Positions 1 to 7,706 of a DNA stretch of 51,372 nt are shown piece after piece (position 1 is the stretch's first letter; each line of letters starts with the position of its first letter). Location: contig NZ_LFLZ01000064.1 in NCBI RefSeq assembly GCF_001189845.1, forward strand, positions 1 to 51,372, written 5' to 3'. Below the pieces are notes generated by a model that was not told the origin of the DNA, did no database searches, and saw nothing but the letters and a program-made list of their open reading frames with translations. The stretch is from Bradyrhizobium tropiciagri. Its GTDB lineage: Bacteria > Pseudomonadota > Alphaproteobacteria > Rhizobiales > Xanthobacteraceae. Made by a program: the position numbers and the translations under genes.

Positions 1-6
1 GCAAAT

Positions 7-90
7 CGGGTGAGGGGTTGCGGTCTATCGAGAGAACGAGAGCCCTCACCCGGCGCTGCGCGCCGACCTCTCCCCGCCGGGGAGAGGTGG
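7..90. repeat. Interspersed palindromic repeat (CCTCACCC/GGGGAGAGG family), cut by window edge
   Basis: The stretch holds inverted GGGTGAGGGG (from 8) and CCCTCACCC (to 51), then a hairpin CCTCTCCCC-GC-CGGGGAGAGG at about 69-89. The same words recur near 2486-2670, 40078-40225 and 51243-51372, always between genes. It follows the stop of the acetyltransferase gene and may act as its 3' end. The left border is outside the window. Confidence 0.6.
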
Positions 91-124
91 ACCGAACCCG
101 CGGTCAAACTGATTTAGCCTAACC

Positions 125-682
125 TCAGCCCGCGCTGGGTTGCCGCCGCCGGGCCGGATTTCCGGCCACGATGGTGCCGGCCGCGACGTCCCGCGTCACC
201 ACGCTGCCGGCTCCGACCAGGGCGCCGTCGCCGATCGTGACGCCGGGCAGGATGATGGCGCCGCCGCCGATCCAGACGTCGCTACCGATCCGGATCGGGC
301 GGCCGAATTCCAGCCCCGCGCGCCGGGTTTCGGCATCGCGCGGGTGGTCGGCGGTATAGATCTGCACCGCGGGTCCGATCTGGGTGCGATCGCCGATCAC
401 GACCGTGACCACGTCGAGGATGACGCAGTTGAAGTTGAGGAACACGCCGTCGCCGAGGCTGATATTGCTGCCATAGTCGCAGAAGAACGGCGGGCGGATC
501 ACGGCGCCCTTGCCGACCTTTCGGAAGCGCTCGGCGAGCAGCGCGTGCAATTCGCCCGCGGAGGACGCGCCCGATGCGTTGTAGCGCGCCATCCAATGTT
601 CCGCCGCGGTATGGTCGGCGGCAAGCTCCGCATCCGGGCGATAGAGCTCGCCCGCCAGCATTTTCTCTTTTTCTGTCTTCAA
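125..682 (-). CDS. maa: Maltose O-acetyltransferase-type sugar acetyltransferase (hexapeptide repeat)
   Basis: Predicted cytoplasmic acetyl-CoA-dependent O-acetyltransferase of the maltose/galactoside (NodL-LacA) group. The 185-residue protein has an N-terminal maltose-acetyltransferase segment (KMLAGELY, residues 7-14), then left-handed beta-helix hexapeptides from about residue 70 to 175 (IGDRTQIGPAVQIY, IRIGSDVWIGGGAIILPG, IGDGALVGAGSVV). The catalytic His of this family matches H113 in TADHPRD. The start is taken as TTG at 682 because family members begin TEKEKMLAGELY; an ATG at 661 is the alternative. The TTG start overlaps the ribF stop by four bases, so the two are probably cotranscribed. 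The sugar substrate cannot be read from the sequence. Confidence 0.85.
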   Translation of the reverse strand: MKTEKEKMLAGELYRPDAELAADHTAAEHWMARYNASGASSAGELHALLAERFRKVGKGAVIRPPFFCDYGSNISLGDGVFLNFNCVILDVVTVVIGDRTQIGPAVQIYTADHPRDAETRRAGLEFGRPIRIGSDVWIGGGAIILPGVTIGDGALVGAGSVVTRDVAAGTIVAGNPARRRQPSAG

Positions 683-1662
683 TCAATCGCTCCGAGCTGC
701 GGGAACGCGTCCGGCGCGGCGGCGAGTTGCGCGCGTGCCTTGGCGCTGTCGTCATCCATCTGGCGTATCAACGCCTCGATGGTGTCGAATTTCAGCTCTT
801 CACGAATGAAACCGATGAATGCGACATCGAGGACCGTGTCGTACAGATCGCCCTTGAAGTCGAACAGGAACACTTCGAGCAGCGGCGCGCCGTTGTCGAA
901 GGTCGGCCGGCGCCCGAAGCTTGCGACGCCGTCGAACCGCGCCGTGTCGTTGCCCTGTGCCTTGCCGACGCGCACCGCATAGATGCCGTGCTTCAAACCG
1001 CAATGCTTGTCGAGGCGGATATTGGCGGTGGGATAGCCGAGGTCGCGGCCGCGCTTCTCGCCGTGGATCACCTTGCCGGTGACGAACCACGGCCCGCCCA
1101 GCATCGTGGTGGCATCGGTAACCTCGCCCTCGGCGAGCGCCATGCGGATCGCGCTGGAGGAGACCGGGCGCTCCTCGATGTCGACATGGGCCTGCACATC
1201 GACCTCGATGCCGAGCCGCGGTGCTTCGCTGACGAGCAGGCTCGGCGAGCCGACCCGGCCCTTGCCGAAATGGAAGTCGTAGCCGACCGCGATCCCGCTG
1301 ATGCCGAGCCGGCGGATCAGGTCATGGTGAATGAAATCCTGTGCCGTGGTCCCGGCGCGCGCCTTGTCGAAGGTCATGACGACGGCACCGGCGAGCCCGG
1401 TGGCCGCGAGCAGCCGCAGCTTGTTGGTCTCGTCCGTGAGGCGGAATTGCGGGGTGTTCGGGCTGAAGAATTTGCGCGGATGCGGCTCGAAGGTCACGGC
1501 GAGCGCGGGCACGCCGCGCGCTCTGCCCATCGCCAGCGCCGCACCGATCACGGCGCGGTGACCGAGATGCACGCCGTCGAAATTTCCCATCGCGACCACG
1601 GCGCCCTTCGGGATGGCGCTTTCGGGGGTGTTGTCGCGGATAACGGTAAAGCCGGTGCTCAT
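679..1662 (-). CDS. ribF: Bifunctional riboflavin kinase / FAD synthetase
   Basis: RibF converts riboflavin to FMN and FMN to FAD in the cytoplasm. The 327-residue protein shows the nucleotidyltransferase signature GNFDGVHLGHR (about residues 27-37) of the N-terminal FAD synthetase domain, and the C-terminal flavokinase domain with RGRDLGYPTANI near residue 205. Length is normal for the family. It begins with ATG at 1662 and its TGA overlaps the start of the acetyltransferase gene. It is well separated from ribH (25539) and has no FMN riboswitch of its own in the roughly 200 bases upstream. Confidence 0.95.
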   Translation of the reverse strand: MSTGFTVIRDNTPESAIPKGAVVAMGNFDGVHLGHRAVIGAALAMGRARGVPALAVTFEPHPRKFFSPNTPQFRLTDETNKLRLLAATGLAGAVVMTFDKARAGTTAQDFIHHDLIRRLGISGIAVGYDFHFGKGRVGSPSLLVSEAPRLGIEVDVQAHVDIEERPVSSSAIRMALAEGEVTDATTMLGGPWFVTGKVIHGEKRGRDLGYPTANIRLDKHCGLKHGIYAVRVGKAQGNDTARFDGVASFGRRPTFDNGAPLLEVFLFDFKGDLYDTVLDVAFIGFIREELKFDTIEALIRQMDDDSAKARAQLAAAPDAFPQLGAID

Positions 1663-1876
1663 GTCAGGTATTCTTCAAGGATTCTTAAGCATGATTGTTG
1701 CGGGCCGGACCGTGACGCGGCGGCGGCGTGGAAGTCAAGCTTGCCGAAAATCGCGTCAAATCCGTAACAATCCGGATTCAGCCGGTTAACGCGCTGTTTA
1801 ATGCCAGCTGTTACTCGTTGCCGGAAACCTGCGTTCGTGCAGAAGCCAAGTTGCGTCAGGCGTTTTGGGGGAAAAG

Positions 1877-2272
1877 ATGGCGGTTGATTTGTCCATGCCG
1901 GTTCTGGTGGTTGATGATTACAGCACCATGATCCGCATCATCCGGAATCTTCTCAAGCAGCTTGGATTCGAAAATATCGACGATGCCTCCGATGGCTCCG
2001 CGGCGCTGAACAAGATGCGCGGCAAGAAGTATGGCCTGGTGATTTCCGACTGGAATATGGAGCCGATGACCGGCTACGACCTGCTCAAGGAAGTCCGTGC
2101 CGATCCCAATCTGGCGACCACGCCCTTCATCATGATCACGGCGGAGTCCAAGACCGAGAACGTGATCGCGGCCAAGAAGGCCGGCGTCAACAACTACATC
2201 GTCAAGCCGTTCAACGCGGCGACGCTGAAGACCAAGATCGAGGCGGTCTTCCCGGACATGGCGACGGCGTAA
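1877..2272 (+). CDS. CheY-like single-domain response regulator
   Basis: A stand-alone receiver domain of about 131 residues, with no output domain. Visible landmarks are the acidic pair in VLVVDDYSTM, the phosphoacceptor Asp in VISDWNMEPMTGYDLL, the switch Thr in IMITAES and the conserved Lys in NNYIVKPF. ATG at 1877 is preceded by GGGGGAAAAG; an in-frame TTG at 1865 is less likely. No kinase, chemotaxis gene or other partner lies next to it, so its pathway (motility or another phosphorelay) cannot be assigned from context. It is transcribed divergently from ribF. Confidence 0.9.
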   Translation: MAVDLSMPVLVVDDYSTMIRIIRNLLKQLGFENIDDASDGSAALNKMRGKKYGLVISDWNMEPMTGYDLLKEVRADPNLATTPFIMITAESKTENVIAAKKAGVNNYIVKPFNAATLKTKIEAVFPDMATA

Positions 2273-2307
2273 GACGCTCGTCCATCGCATCTACCAAAAT
2301 TCACGTC

Positions 2308-2330
2308 ATGCCCGGGCTAGTCCCGGGCAT
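2308..2330. repeat. Perfect hairpin ATGCCCGGG/CCCGGGCAT after the cheY-like gene
   Basis: A 9-bp perfect stem with loop CTAGT sits 36 bases after the receiver gene stop. It lacks a strong T-run (TTACG follows), so it fits the short 'cgtcatgcccggg' palindromic repeat seen also near 22332 and 35990 better than a classic terminator, though it may stabilise or end the transcript. Confidence 0.5.
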
Positions 2331-2485
2331 TTACGTCTTGACGGTTAAGGCGAGAGGACGCGATTTCGGAATATTAGAAGAATATTCCTGAGTTGCCCGA
2401 CGTGTCAAGTTGCCTGGTCGAACACCGGCGCCGCCGGCTCCTTTGCATGGGGTTGTTTTCGATATTCTGGCAGCGCGCCGTCCTC

Positions 2486-2670
2486 GCCTCGCCCCGCCTG
2501 CGGGGAGAGGTCGGATCGCATGCAGCGGAGCGAAGATGCGATCCGGGTGAGGGGGTACAGGTCCCTCGACCTTCACAACTCGTGGAAGCAGCCCCTCACC
2601 CCAACCCTCTCCGCGCATCCGCCTTCGCCCGAAGGCGGGCTTCGGCGGACAAGAGGGCGGGGCGAGGGAG
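2486..2670. repeat. Interspersed palindromic repeat, full-length copy
   Basis: Starts CCTCGCCCCGCC-TGCGGGGAGAGG, continues through GATCGCATG...GATGCGATC and GGGTGAGGGG...CCCCTCACCCC, and ends GGCGGGGCGAGGGAG. It matches the copy at 40078-40225 almost word for word. It fills most of the 415-base gap between the receiver gene and the HAD hydrolase; I see no gene in this gap. Confidence 0.7.
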
Positions 2671-2687
2671 CGCAACAGCGCTCGCCG

Positions 2688-3542
2688 CTACCACTTCAGC
2701 TCGCGCATCAGCGCGCGCGGCGGATGGCCGAACAATTCCTTGATCGAGGCCGGATCGAGCTGCTCGATGCCTTCGAACTGTTCGGAATGGATGCCGCGGG
2801 TGACGAACAAGAGATCGATGCCGAAGCCAAGGGCGCCGGCGAGATCGGTGCGCACGGAATCGCCGATCGCGAGCACGCGGCCGAGTTCGGTCGGATGTCC
2901 GCGGCGTTCGGTGGCCAGCGCCATGGCACGCTCGTAGATCGGCCGGTGCGGCTTGCCATAGAAGATCACCTCGCCGCCGAGCTCGCGATAGAGTTCGGCG
3001 ACCGCGCCGGCGCAATAGATCAGCCGGTCGCCGCGCTCGACCACGATGTCCGGATTGGCGCACACCAGCGTGAGCTTGCGTTCGAGCGCTTTCAGCAGCG
3101 TGTCGCGATAGTCCTCGGCGGATTCGGTCTCGTCGTCGAACAGGCCGGTGCAGATGATGTAGTCCGCCTGCTCCAGCGGCACCATGGTGGCGTCGAGGCC
3201 GCGATGGATCGAGCTGTCGCGCTCGGGGCCGATCCAGAAGATCTTCTGGCCGGGATGGTCGGCCACGAAGTGCCGCGTCAGGTCGCCGGAGGAGACGATC
3301 GCGTCATAGGTCTCATCCGCAACGCCGAGCTTGCGCAGCTGGCGCTGCACGGAGTCGGCCGGCCGCGGCGCGTTGGTGATCAGGATGACCGTGCCGCCGC
3401 GCTGGCGGAACGTGTGCAGGGCCTCGCAGGCCTCGGGAAAGGACTCGAGCCCGTTGTGCACGACGCCCCAGATGTCCGACAGCACGACGTCGACATCGCC
3501 GACAAGGTCGCGCAATTGCTCCACGAAGCGCAGTGACGTCAT
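2688..3542 (-). CDS. TIGR01459-family HAD-IIA hydrolase
   Basis: A 284-residue haloacid-dehalogenase-superfamily phosphatase-like protein. The nucleophile motif is in LSDIWGVVHNG (Asp23, with Trp in place of the usual second Asp, as expected for this subgroup), motif II in ILITNAPRP, and motif III/IV in LAIGDSVRTDLAGALGFGID near residue 225. NagD/PNPase-like HAD-IIA proteins act on nucleotide or sugar phosphates, but the substrate of the TIGR01459 group is not established. Start ATG at 3542; it lies 15 bases from the stop of the EAL gene upstream on the same strand, so cotranscription is likely. Confidence 0.85.
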   Translation of the reverse strand: MTSLRFVEQLRDLVGDVDVVLSDIWGVVHNGLESFPEACEALHTFRQRGGTVILITNAPRPADSVQRQLRKLGVADETYDAIVSSGDLTRHFVADHPGQKIFWIGPERDSSIHRGLDATMVPLEQADYIICTGLFDDETESAEDYRDTLLKALERKLTLVCANPDIVVERGDRLIYCAGAVAELYRELGGEVIFYGKPHRPIYERAMALATERRGHPTELGRVLAIGDSVRTDLAGALGFGIDLLFVTRGIHSEQFEGIEQLDPASIKELFGHPPRALMRELKW

Positions 3543-3557
3543 GATGCTGGCCGTTGA

Positions 3558-4969
3558 CTAGTTCGGACCGAGCGCGCGGCGCGCCAGCGCGGCGCTGCCG
3601 GTTGCGCGCGGCGGCGCTGTTGGGCTGGAGACAGGTGCTGAAGTGCCGGCGCCATTGAGGTCCTGGGGTTTGGCCTGCGGAGTTTCGGCGGTAGCAGATG
3701 CCCCTTCCGGCCGCAACGGCCGCGGCGGCGCGAACAGGAAGCCCTGGCCGAACCGGACATCGTAGTCGAGCAGGTCGACCACCGAGCGCTCGCCCTCGAT
3801 CCGTTCGGCGATCAGGTCGATGCCGAAGCGGCCGAGCAGGTCGGACAGATCGGACGGATGGATATCCGACGTCGCGCTCTGCCTGGTGTCGAGCAGCAGT
3901 GCCGCCGGCACCTTGATGAAGCGGACGCCGCGATCGGCGAGCTCGCGCGGTTCGAGGCGGAGGTCGCTGACATGGTCGATCGAGAACCGGTAGCCACGCT
4001 GCGACAGCGCAGCGAGGTTCTCGCTTTCGACCGGGCCGAGATTGCGGAAGGTCGCCTGCTTGAACTCGAGCACGAAGGACGGCGCCAGCGCGCGGTTGGC
4101 CTCGAGGAAGTCGAGGCACTGGGTGAAATGCTCGGGACTGGCCAGCGTCGCCGCCGACACGTTGCAGAACACGCCGACATCCTTGCTGCGGATCATCAGG
4201 CGGCGCAGCACCTGGACGCAGCGAAGCATCACCATGTGATCGATGCGGCCGATCAGGCCGCCGGCCTCGGCGGCCTCGATGAAATCGTCGGCGGCAAGCA
4301 CCTGGTCGCGCTCGTCGCGCAGCCGCGTCACCGCCTCGTAATAGCGCACCTTGCGCTGCGGCAGCGTCACCATCGGCTGCAGGTAGATGTCGAGCCGGTT
4401 CTCGTCGATCGCATGCCTGATCGCGGCAACGAGCTGGGCCTGGCTGCGTGAGATCGGCGGCGGAGGCGCAACGGGCGGCGGCGGTGCGAACACGACGGTC
4501 GGGGCCGGTACCACCGGTTGCAGCAGATCTTCGCGCGGCGAGGCGACCGGCTGCGCCACGGGCGTCGCTGCCAGCAGATCCTCATGATGGGCGACGGATG
4601 CCGCGAGCTGCCGCACCAGTCCGCCAAGCTCGTTGATCTCGCCGGCCATGCCCTGCATGCGGTCGGCGCCGGTGGAGTTGGCCGAAGCGATCCGGCCCTC
4701 GACCGCGGCCAGCCGGCGGCCGAATTCGGCGACCTGGCGGGCGAGGTCGGCGGTGCCGCGCGACAGATCCGCGATCTGGCCGCCGACATCGCTGCGGTCG
4801 CGCAACCGCATCGAGACGGCGTTGTAGAGGATCAGGCAGGTGAGGGCGGTGAGCGCCACGATCGCCGATTCCGATCCGCTGATGCCCGCCACCGAATACA
4901 GGACGAAGCCGAGCGAGCTGCGACCAGCACCATGCAGATGGCGATGAAGATCGTCGAAATGCGAATCAT
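3558..4969 (-). CDS. EAL-domain protein with N-terminal membrane anchor; frameshifted near 4918
   Basis: The C-terminal half (coding roughly 4450 to 3700) is an EAL domain, the c-di-GMP phosphodiesterase fold, preceded by two hydrophobic segments, a short coiled coil and a Pro/Ala linker. Active-site words are degenerate: EAL reads EAV (YYEAVTRL) and DDFG reads DHVS (FSIDHVSDL), while CNVSAATL, FIKVP and AERIEGE are retained; so binding or regulation is more likely than catalysis (inference). The natural start is ATG at 4969 (MIRISTIFIAICMVLVA), which is out of frame with the rest: one base appears lost at about 4918-4922, after which SLGFVLYSVAG continues in the next frame. It may be a sequencing error or a real inactivation; the unbroken downstream frame would lack the first membrane segment. 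Confidence 0.8.
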
Positions 4970-5145
4970 GTCGCGCGCCCGCGCCCTCCGTCCGAACATC
5001 CCCGGCGCGCAAGCTTAGCACCATTGTTGATTCGACGGGCCTGCGATCTTCGGAACCGGCTGGAACTGCACACGATTTTCGCTTCGCCCGATCCGGTCCC
5101 GCTGTCCGGCTCCGCATTGCTCCGGATCGGCCCGCGCCGAGCCGC

Positions 5146-6117
5146 TCAGAGGTCGGCGGCGGCGATCCAGAACACCTCGCCCTCGGAGTCCTCGGTGTCG
5201 AGCCAGAGCAGCGGCAGGTTCGGGTAGGCGGCCTCCAGATTGTCGCGGCCGCGGCCGATCTCGCAGAGCAGCCCGCCCTGCGGGGTCAGATGTTGCTTGG
5301 CCTCATCAAGCAGCCGGCGGACGATGTCGAGCCCGTCAGCGCCGCCGTCGAACGCGATCTTCGGCTCGGCGCGGCACTCGCGCGGCAATGCCGCCATGCC
5401 TTCAGCGTCGACATAGGGCGGATTCGAGATGATGAGGTCGTAGCTGCTGTCGCCGAGCGGCTTGAACAGATCGCCGCGATGGAGCGTCAGGCGGTCGTCG
5501 AGGCCGTGGTCGGCGACGTTGCGCGCGGCGACCTCGAGCGCATCCTTTGAAATATCGACGGCATCGACGGTGGCATTGGCGAAATGCCGGGCCGCCAGAA
5601 TCGCAAGGCAGCCGGAACCGGTGCAGAGGTCGAGCACGCTTTCGACCTCCGCGGGATCGCCGATCAGCGAGGTGCCGTCCTCGTCGCCGCCGAAATGCGA
5701 ATCCAGCAATTCGCCGATGAAGGAGCGCGGCACGATGGTGCGTTCGTCGACATAGAACGGCAGGCCGCGCATATAGACCTTGTTGACGAGATAGGCGGCC
5801 GGCTTGCGCGTCGCGATCCGCCGCTCGATCAAATCGAGGATCTGCTTGCCTTCGGCAAGCGTCACGCGCGCGGTCGCGAAATTCTCGAACTGATCGGGAT
5901 GCAAATGCAGCGTCTCAGAGATCAGGAACGCGGCCTCGGCCACCGGATCGGTGGTGCCGTGCGCGAACACCAGCTTTGCCGCGTTGAAGCGGCTGACCGC
6001 GTAGCGCAGGAAATCGAACAGGGTGTGAAGCTCGCCGGCGCCGACCTTCGGTGCTTTCGGCGCGGCTGGGCTGCGCTTTGCCGGCACTTTGGCCGGCACT
6101 TTGCTGCGCTTGGCCAT
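5146..6117 (-). CDS. prmB: 50S ribosomal protein L3 N5-glutamine methyltransferase
   Basis: SAM-dependent class I methyltransferase of the PrmB/HemK family that modifies a glutamine in ribosomal protein L3. It has 323 residues, with a basic Lys/Pro/Ala-rich N-terminal tail, the PrmB-type segment LPFYVDERTIVPRS, the SAM motif VLDLCTGSGCLAILAA (about residue 165) and the glutamine-binding IISNPPYVDAEGM (about residue 230). PrmB is preferred over PrmC because of the YVDER...PRSFI segment and NPPYVD. The ATG overlaps the moaE stop (TGATG), so it is translationally coupled at the end of the uvrC-pgsA-moaD-moaE-prmB run. Confidence 0.9.
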   Translation of the reverse strand: MAKRSKVPAKVPAKRSPAAPKAPKVGAGELHTLFDFLRYAVSRFNAAKLVFAHGTTDPVAEAAFLISETLHLHPDQFENFATARVTLAEGKQILDLIERRIATRKPAAYLVNKVYMRGLPFYVDERTIVPRSFIGELLDSHFGGDEDGTSLIGDPAEVESVLDLCTGSGCLAILAARHFANATVDAVDISKDALEVAARNVADHGLDDRLTLHRGDLFKPLGDSSYDLIISNPPYVDAEGMAALPRECRAEPKIAFDGGADGLDIVRRLLDEAKQHLTPQGGLLCEIGRGRDNLEAAYPNLPLLWLDTEDSEGEVFWIAAADL

Positions 6118-6584
6118 CAGGATTTGGTCCAGCGCGCGGCGGCCGCGTCGTCGTGGTCGCGCGCCTCGATCCAGTTCGTGCCGCGCGCACTTTCCTCGCG
6201 CTTCCAGAACGGCGCGTTGGTCTTCAGATAATCCATCAGGAACTCGGCTGCCTCGAACGCGGCCTGCCGGTGCGCCGAGGCGGTGACGACCAGCACGATG
6301 TTCTCGCCCGGCGCGATGCGGCCGAAGCGATGGATGATGGTGAGGCCCTGCAACGGCCAGCGCGACAGCGCCTCGTCGGCGTGGCGCGTGATCTCGGCTT
6401 CCGCCATGCCGGGATAATGTTCGAGTATCAGCGCGGCGATCGGCTCGCCCTGTTCGCTGCCGCGGCAGATGCCGCTGAAGCTGACGACCGCACCGACATC
6501 GGTGCGGCCCTTGCTCAGCGCCGCGATCTCCTGCGCGACATCGAAGTCGGCTTCCTGGATACGGATGGTCGCAGCGACGGACAT
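6117..6584 (-). CDS. moaE: Molybdopterin synthase catalytic subunit
   Basis: MoaE pairs with MoaD to insert dithiolene sulfurs into precursor Z during molybdenum cofactor synthesis. Starting at ATG 6584 (MSVAATIRIQEADFD) gives 155 residues, the usual size. Conserved features are GAVVSFSGICRG, the HRFGRIAPGE segment and the C-terminal catalytic lysines in YLKTNAPFWKRE. An upstream in-frame ATG at 6632 would add 16 non-conserved residues. moaD lies 68 bases upstream on the same strand, so the two subunits are adjacent as expected. Confidence 0.93.
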   Translation of the reverse strand: MSVAATIRIQEADFDVAQEIAALSKGRTDVGAVVSFSGICRGSEQGEPIAALILEHYPGMAEAEITRHADEALSRWPLQGLTIIHRFGRIAPGENIVLVVTASAHRQAAFEAAEFLMDYLKTNAPFWKREESARGTNWIEARDHDDAAAARWTKS

Positions 6585-6652
6585 GATTACTTCTTTGTTT
6601 GACGCGTTTTCTTCACGCGAACCGGTATCCACTTCGCTTGAAAACGCTCTTC

Positions 6653-6904
6653 TTAGCCGCCGGTCATCGGCGGGAAGAACGCGATCTCGCGGGCGCCGAT
6701 GATGGCCGCATCCTGCTTGACATGGGCGTGGTCGATCGCGGCGCGGATCACCGTGGGCTTCTCGAACGCGTAAGCATAGGCATCGTCGCGCGCGGTCAGC
6801 CAGCCGATCAGGTCGCCGACGGTGCGCACCTCTGCAGGCGGCTCGACGGTCTCCTCGGCCTTGCCGACGCGTTCACGTACCCAGGCGAAATATTTCAGCT
6901 TCAT
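6653..6904 (-). CDS. moaD: Molybdopterin synthase sulfur carrier subunit
   Basis: Ubiquitin-like small subunit of molybdopterin synthase; 83 residues ending in the essential Gly-Gly (FFPPMTGG), which is adenylated and thiocarboxylated by the MoeB step. The N-terminus MKLKYFAWVRERVGKAEE is typical. The ATG overlaps the pgsA stop by four bases (ATGA), implying translational coupling. moaE follows directly. Other moa/moe genes are not in the window. Confidence 0.93.
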   Translation of the reverse strand: MKLKYFAWVRERVGKAEETVEPPAEVRTVGDLIGWLTARDDAYAYAFEKPTVIRAAIDHAHVKQDAAIIGAREIAFFPPMTGG

Positions 6905-7515
6905 CCCTCATCCTCCTTGATGAGGTGATGGATGCCGGCGCGGAAGTAATCCCAGCCGGTATAGATCGTGAAGATCGCCGACATCCACAGCAGCACGATA
7001 CCGATCAGGGTGGTTGCCGGGAAGACCTGCTCGCCCGCTTCGCCGGCGATCAAAAAGCCGATCGCCACCAGCTGGATCGTCGTCTTCCATTTCGCGAGCT
7101 TGGTGACGGGTACGCTGACCCGCAAGCCGGCGAGATATTCGCGCAGGCCCGAGACCAGGATCTCGCGGCACAGGATCACGATCGCCGCCCACAGCGTCCA
7201 GCCGTGGATCGAATTGTCGGCGGCCAGCATCAAGAGGCTCGAGGCGACCAGCAGCTTGTCGGCGATCGGATCGAGCATCCGGCCGAAGGCGGATTGCTGG
7301 TCCCACATCCGGGCGTAATAGCCGTCGAGATAGTCGGTGATCCCCGCCGCAATGAACACGGCAAGCGCCACCCAGCGCAGCCACAGCGGGCCGTCCAGGA
7401 TCGACTGCCAGTAGACGCAGCCGATCACCACCGGAATGGCGGCGATCCGGGCGTAGGTCAGGATATTCGGGAGGGACATGGTCTTGGTCTGTCCCCGGGT
7501 CGTGGCGATGTTCAT
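6901..7515 (-). CDS. pgsA: CDP-diacylglycerol--glycerol-3-phosphate 3-phosphatidyltransferase
   Basis: Inner-membrane enzyme that makes phosphatidylglycerol phosphate, the committed step to PG and cardiolipin. The CDP-alcohol phosphotransferase motif D-x2-DG-x2-AR-x8-G-x3-D-x3-D is complete (DYLDGYYAR then GRMLDPIAD). Several hydrophobic helices follow. The protein is about 204 residues from ATG 7515; a TTG at 7527 and an ATG at 7479 (just before the conserved SLPNILTYARI) are alternatives. It sits between uvrC and moaD, as a coupled operon member rather than next to lipid genes. Confidence 0.92.
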   Translation of the reverse strand: MNIATTRGQTKTMSLPNILTYARIAAIPVVIGCVYWQSILDGPLWLRWVALAVFIAAGITDYLDGYYARMWDQQSAFGRMLDPIADKLLVASSLLMLAADNSIHGWTLWAAIVILCREILVSGLREYLAGLRVSVPVTKLAKWKTTIQLVAIGFLIAGEAGEQVFPATTLIGIVLLWMSAIFTIYTGWDYFRAGIHHLIKEDEG

Positions 7516-7706
7516 CCGTTCTACCAATACCGCTGAAGCGAGAAGGTCAACCGTGCGGGCGCCAAAGCGCGCCGAGATTACGCGGAATCGTCATGGCGCC
7601 TTAGCTCGTTGTTTAAGCATGACCTTTTCGTAACCTTGGCCCATGCTTTCAGCATCATGCCCTAGATGCCGTGTCGCAGGCGACGCCCTGATGACTCGCC
7701 TTTGGT

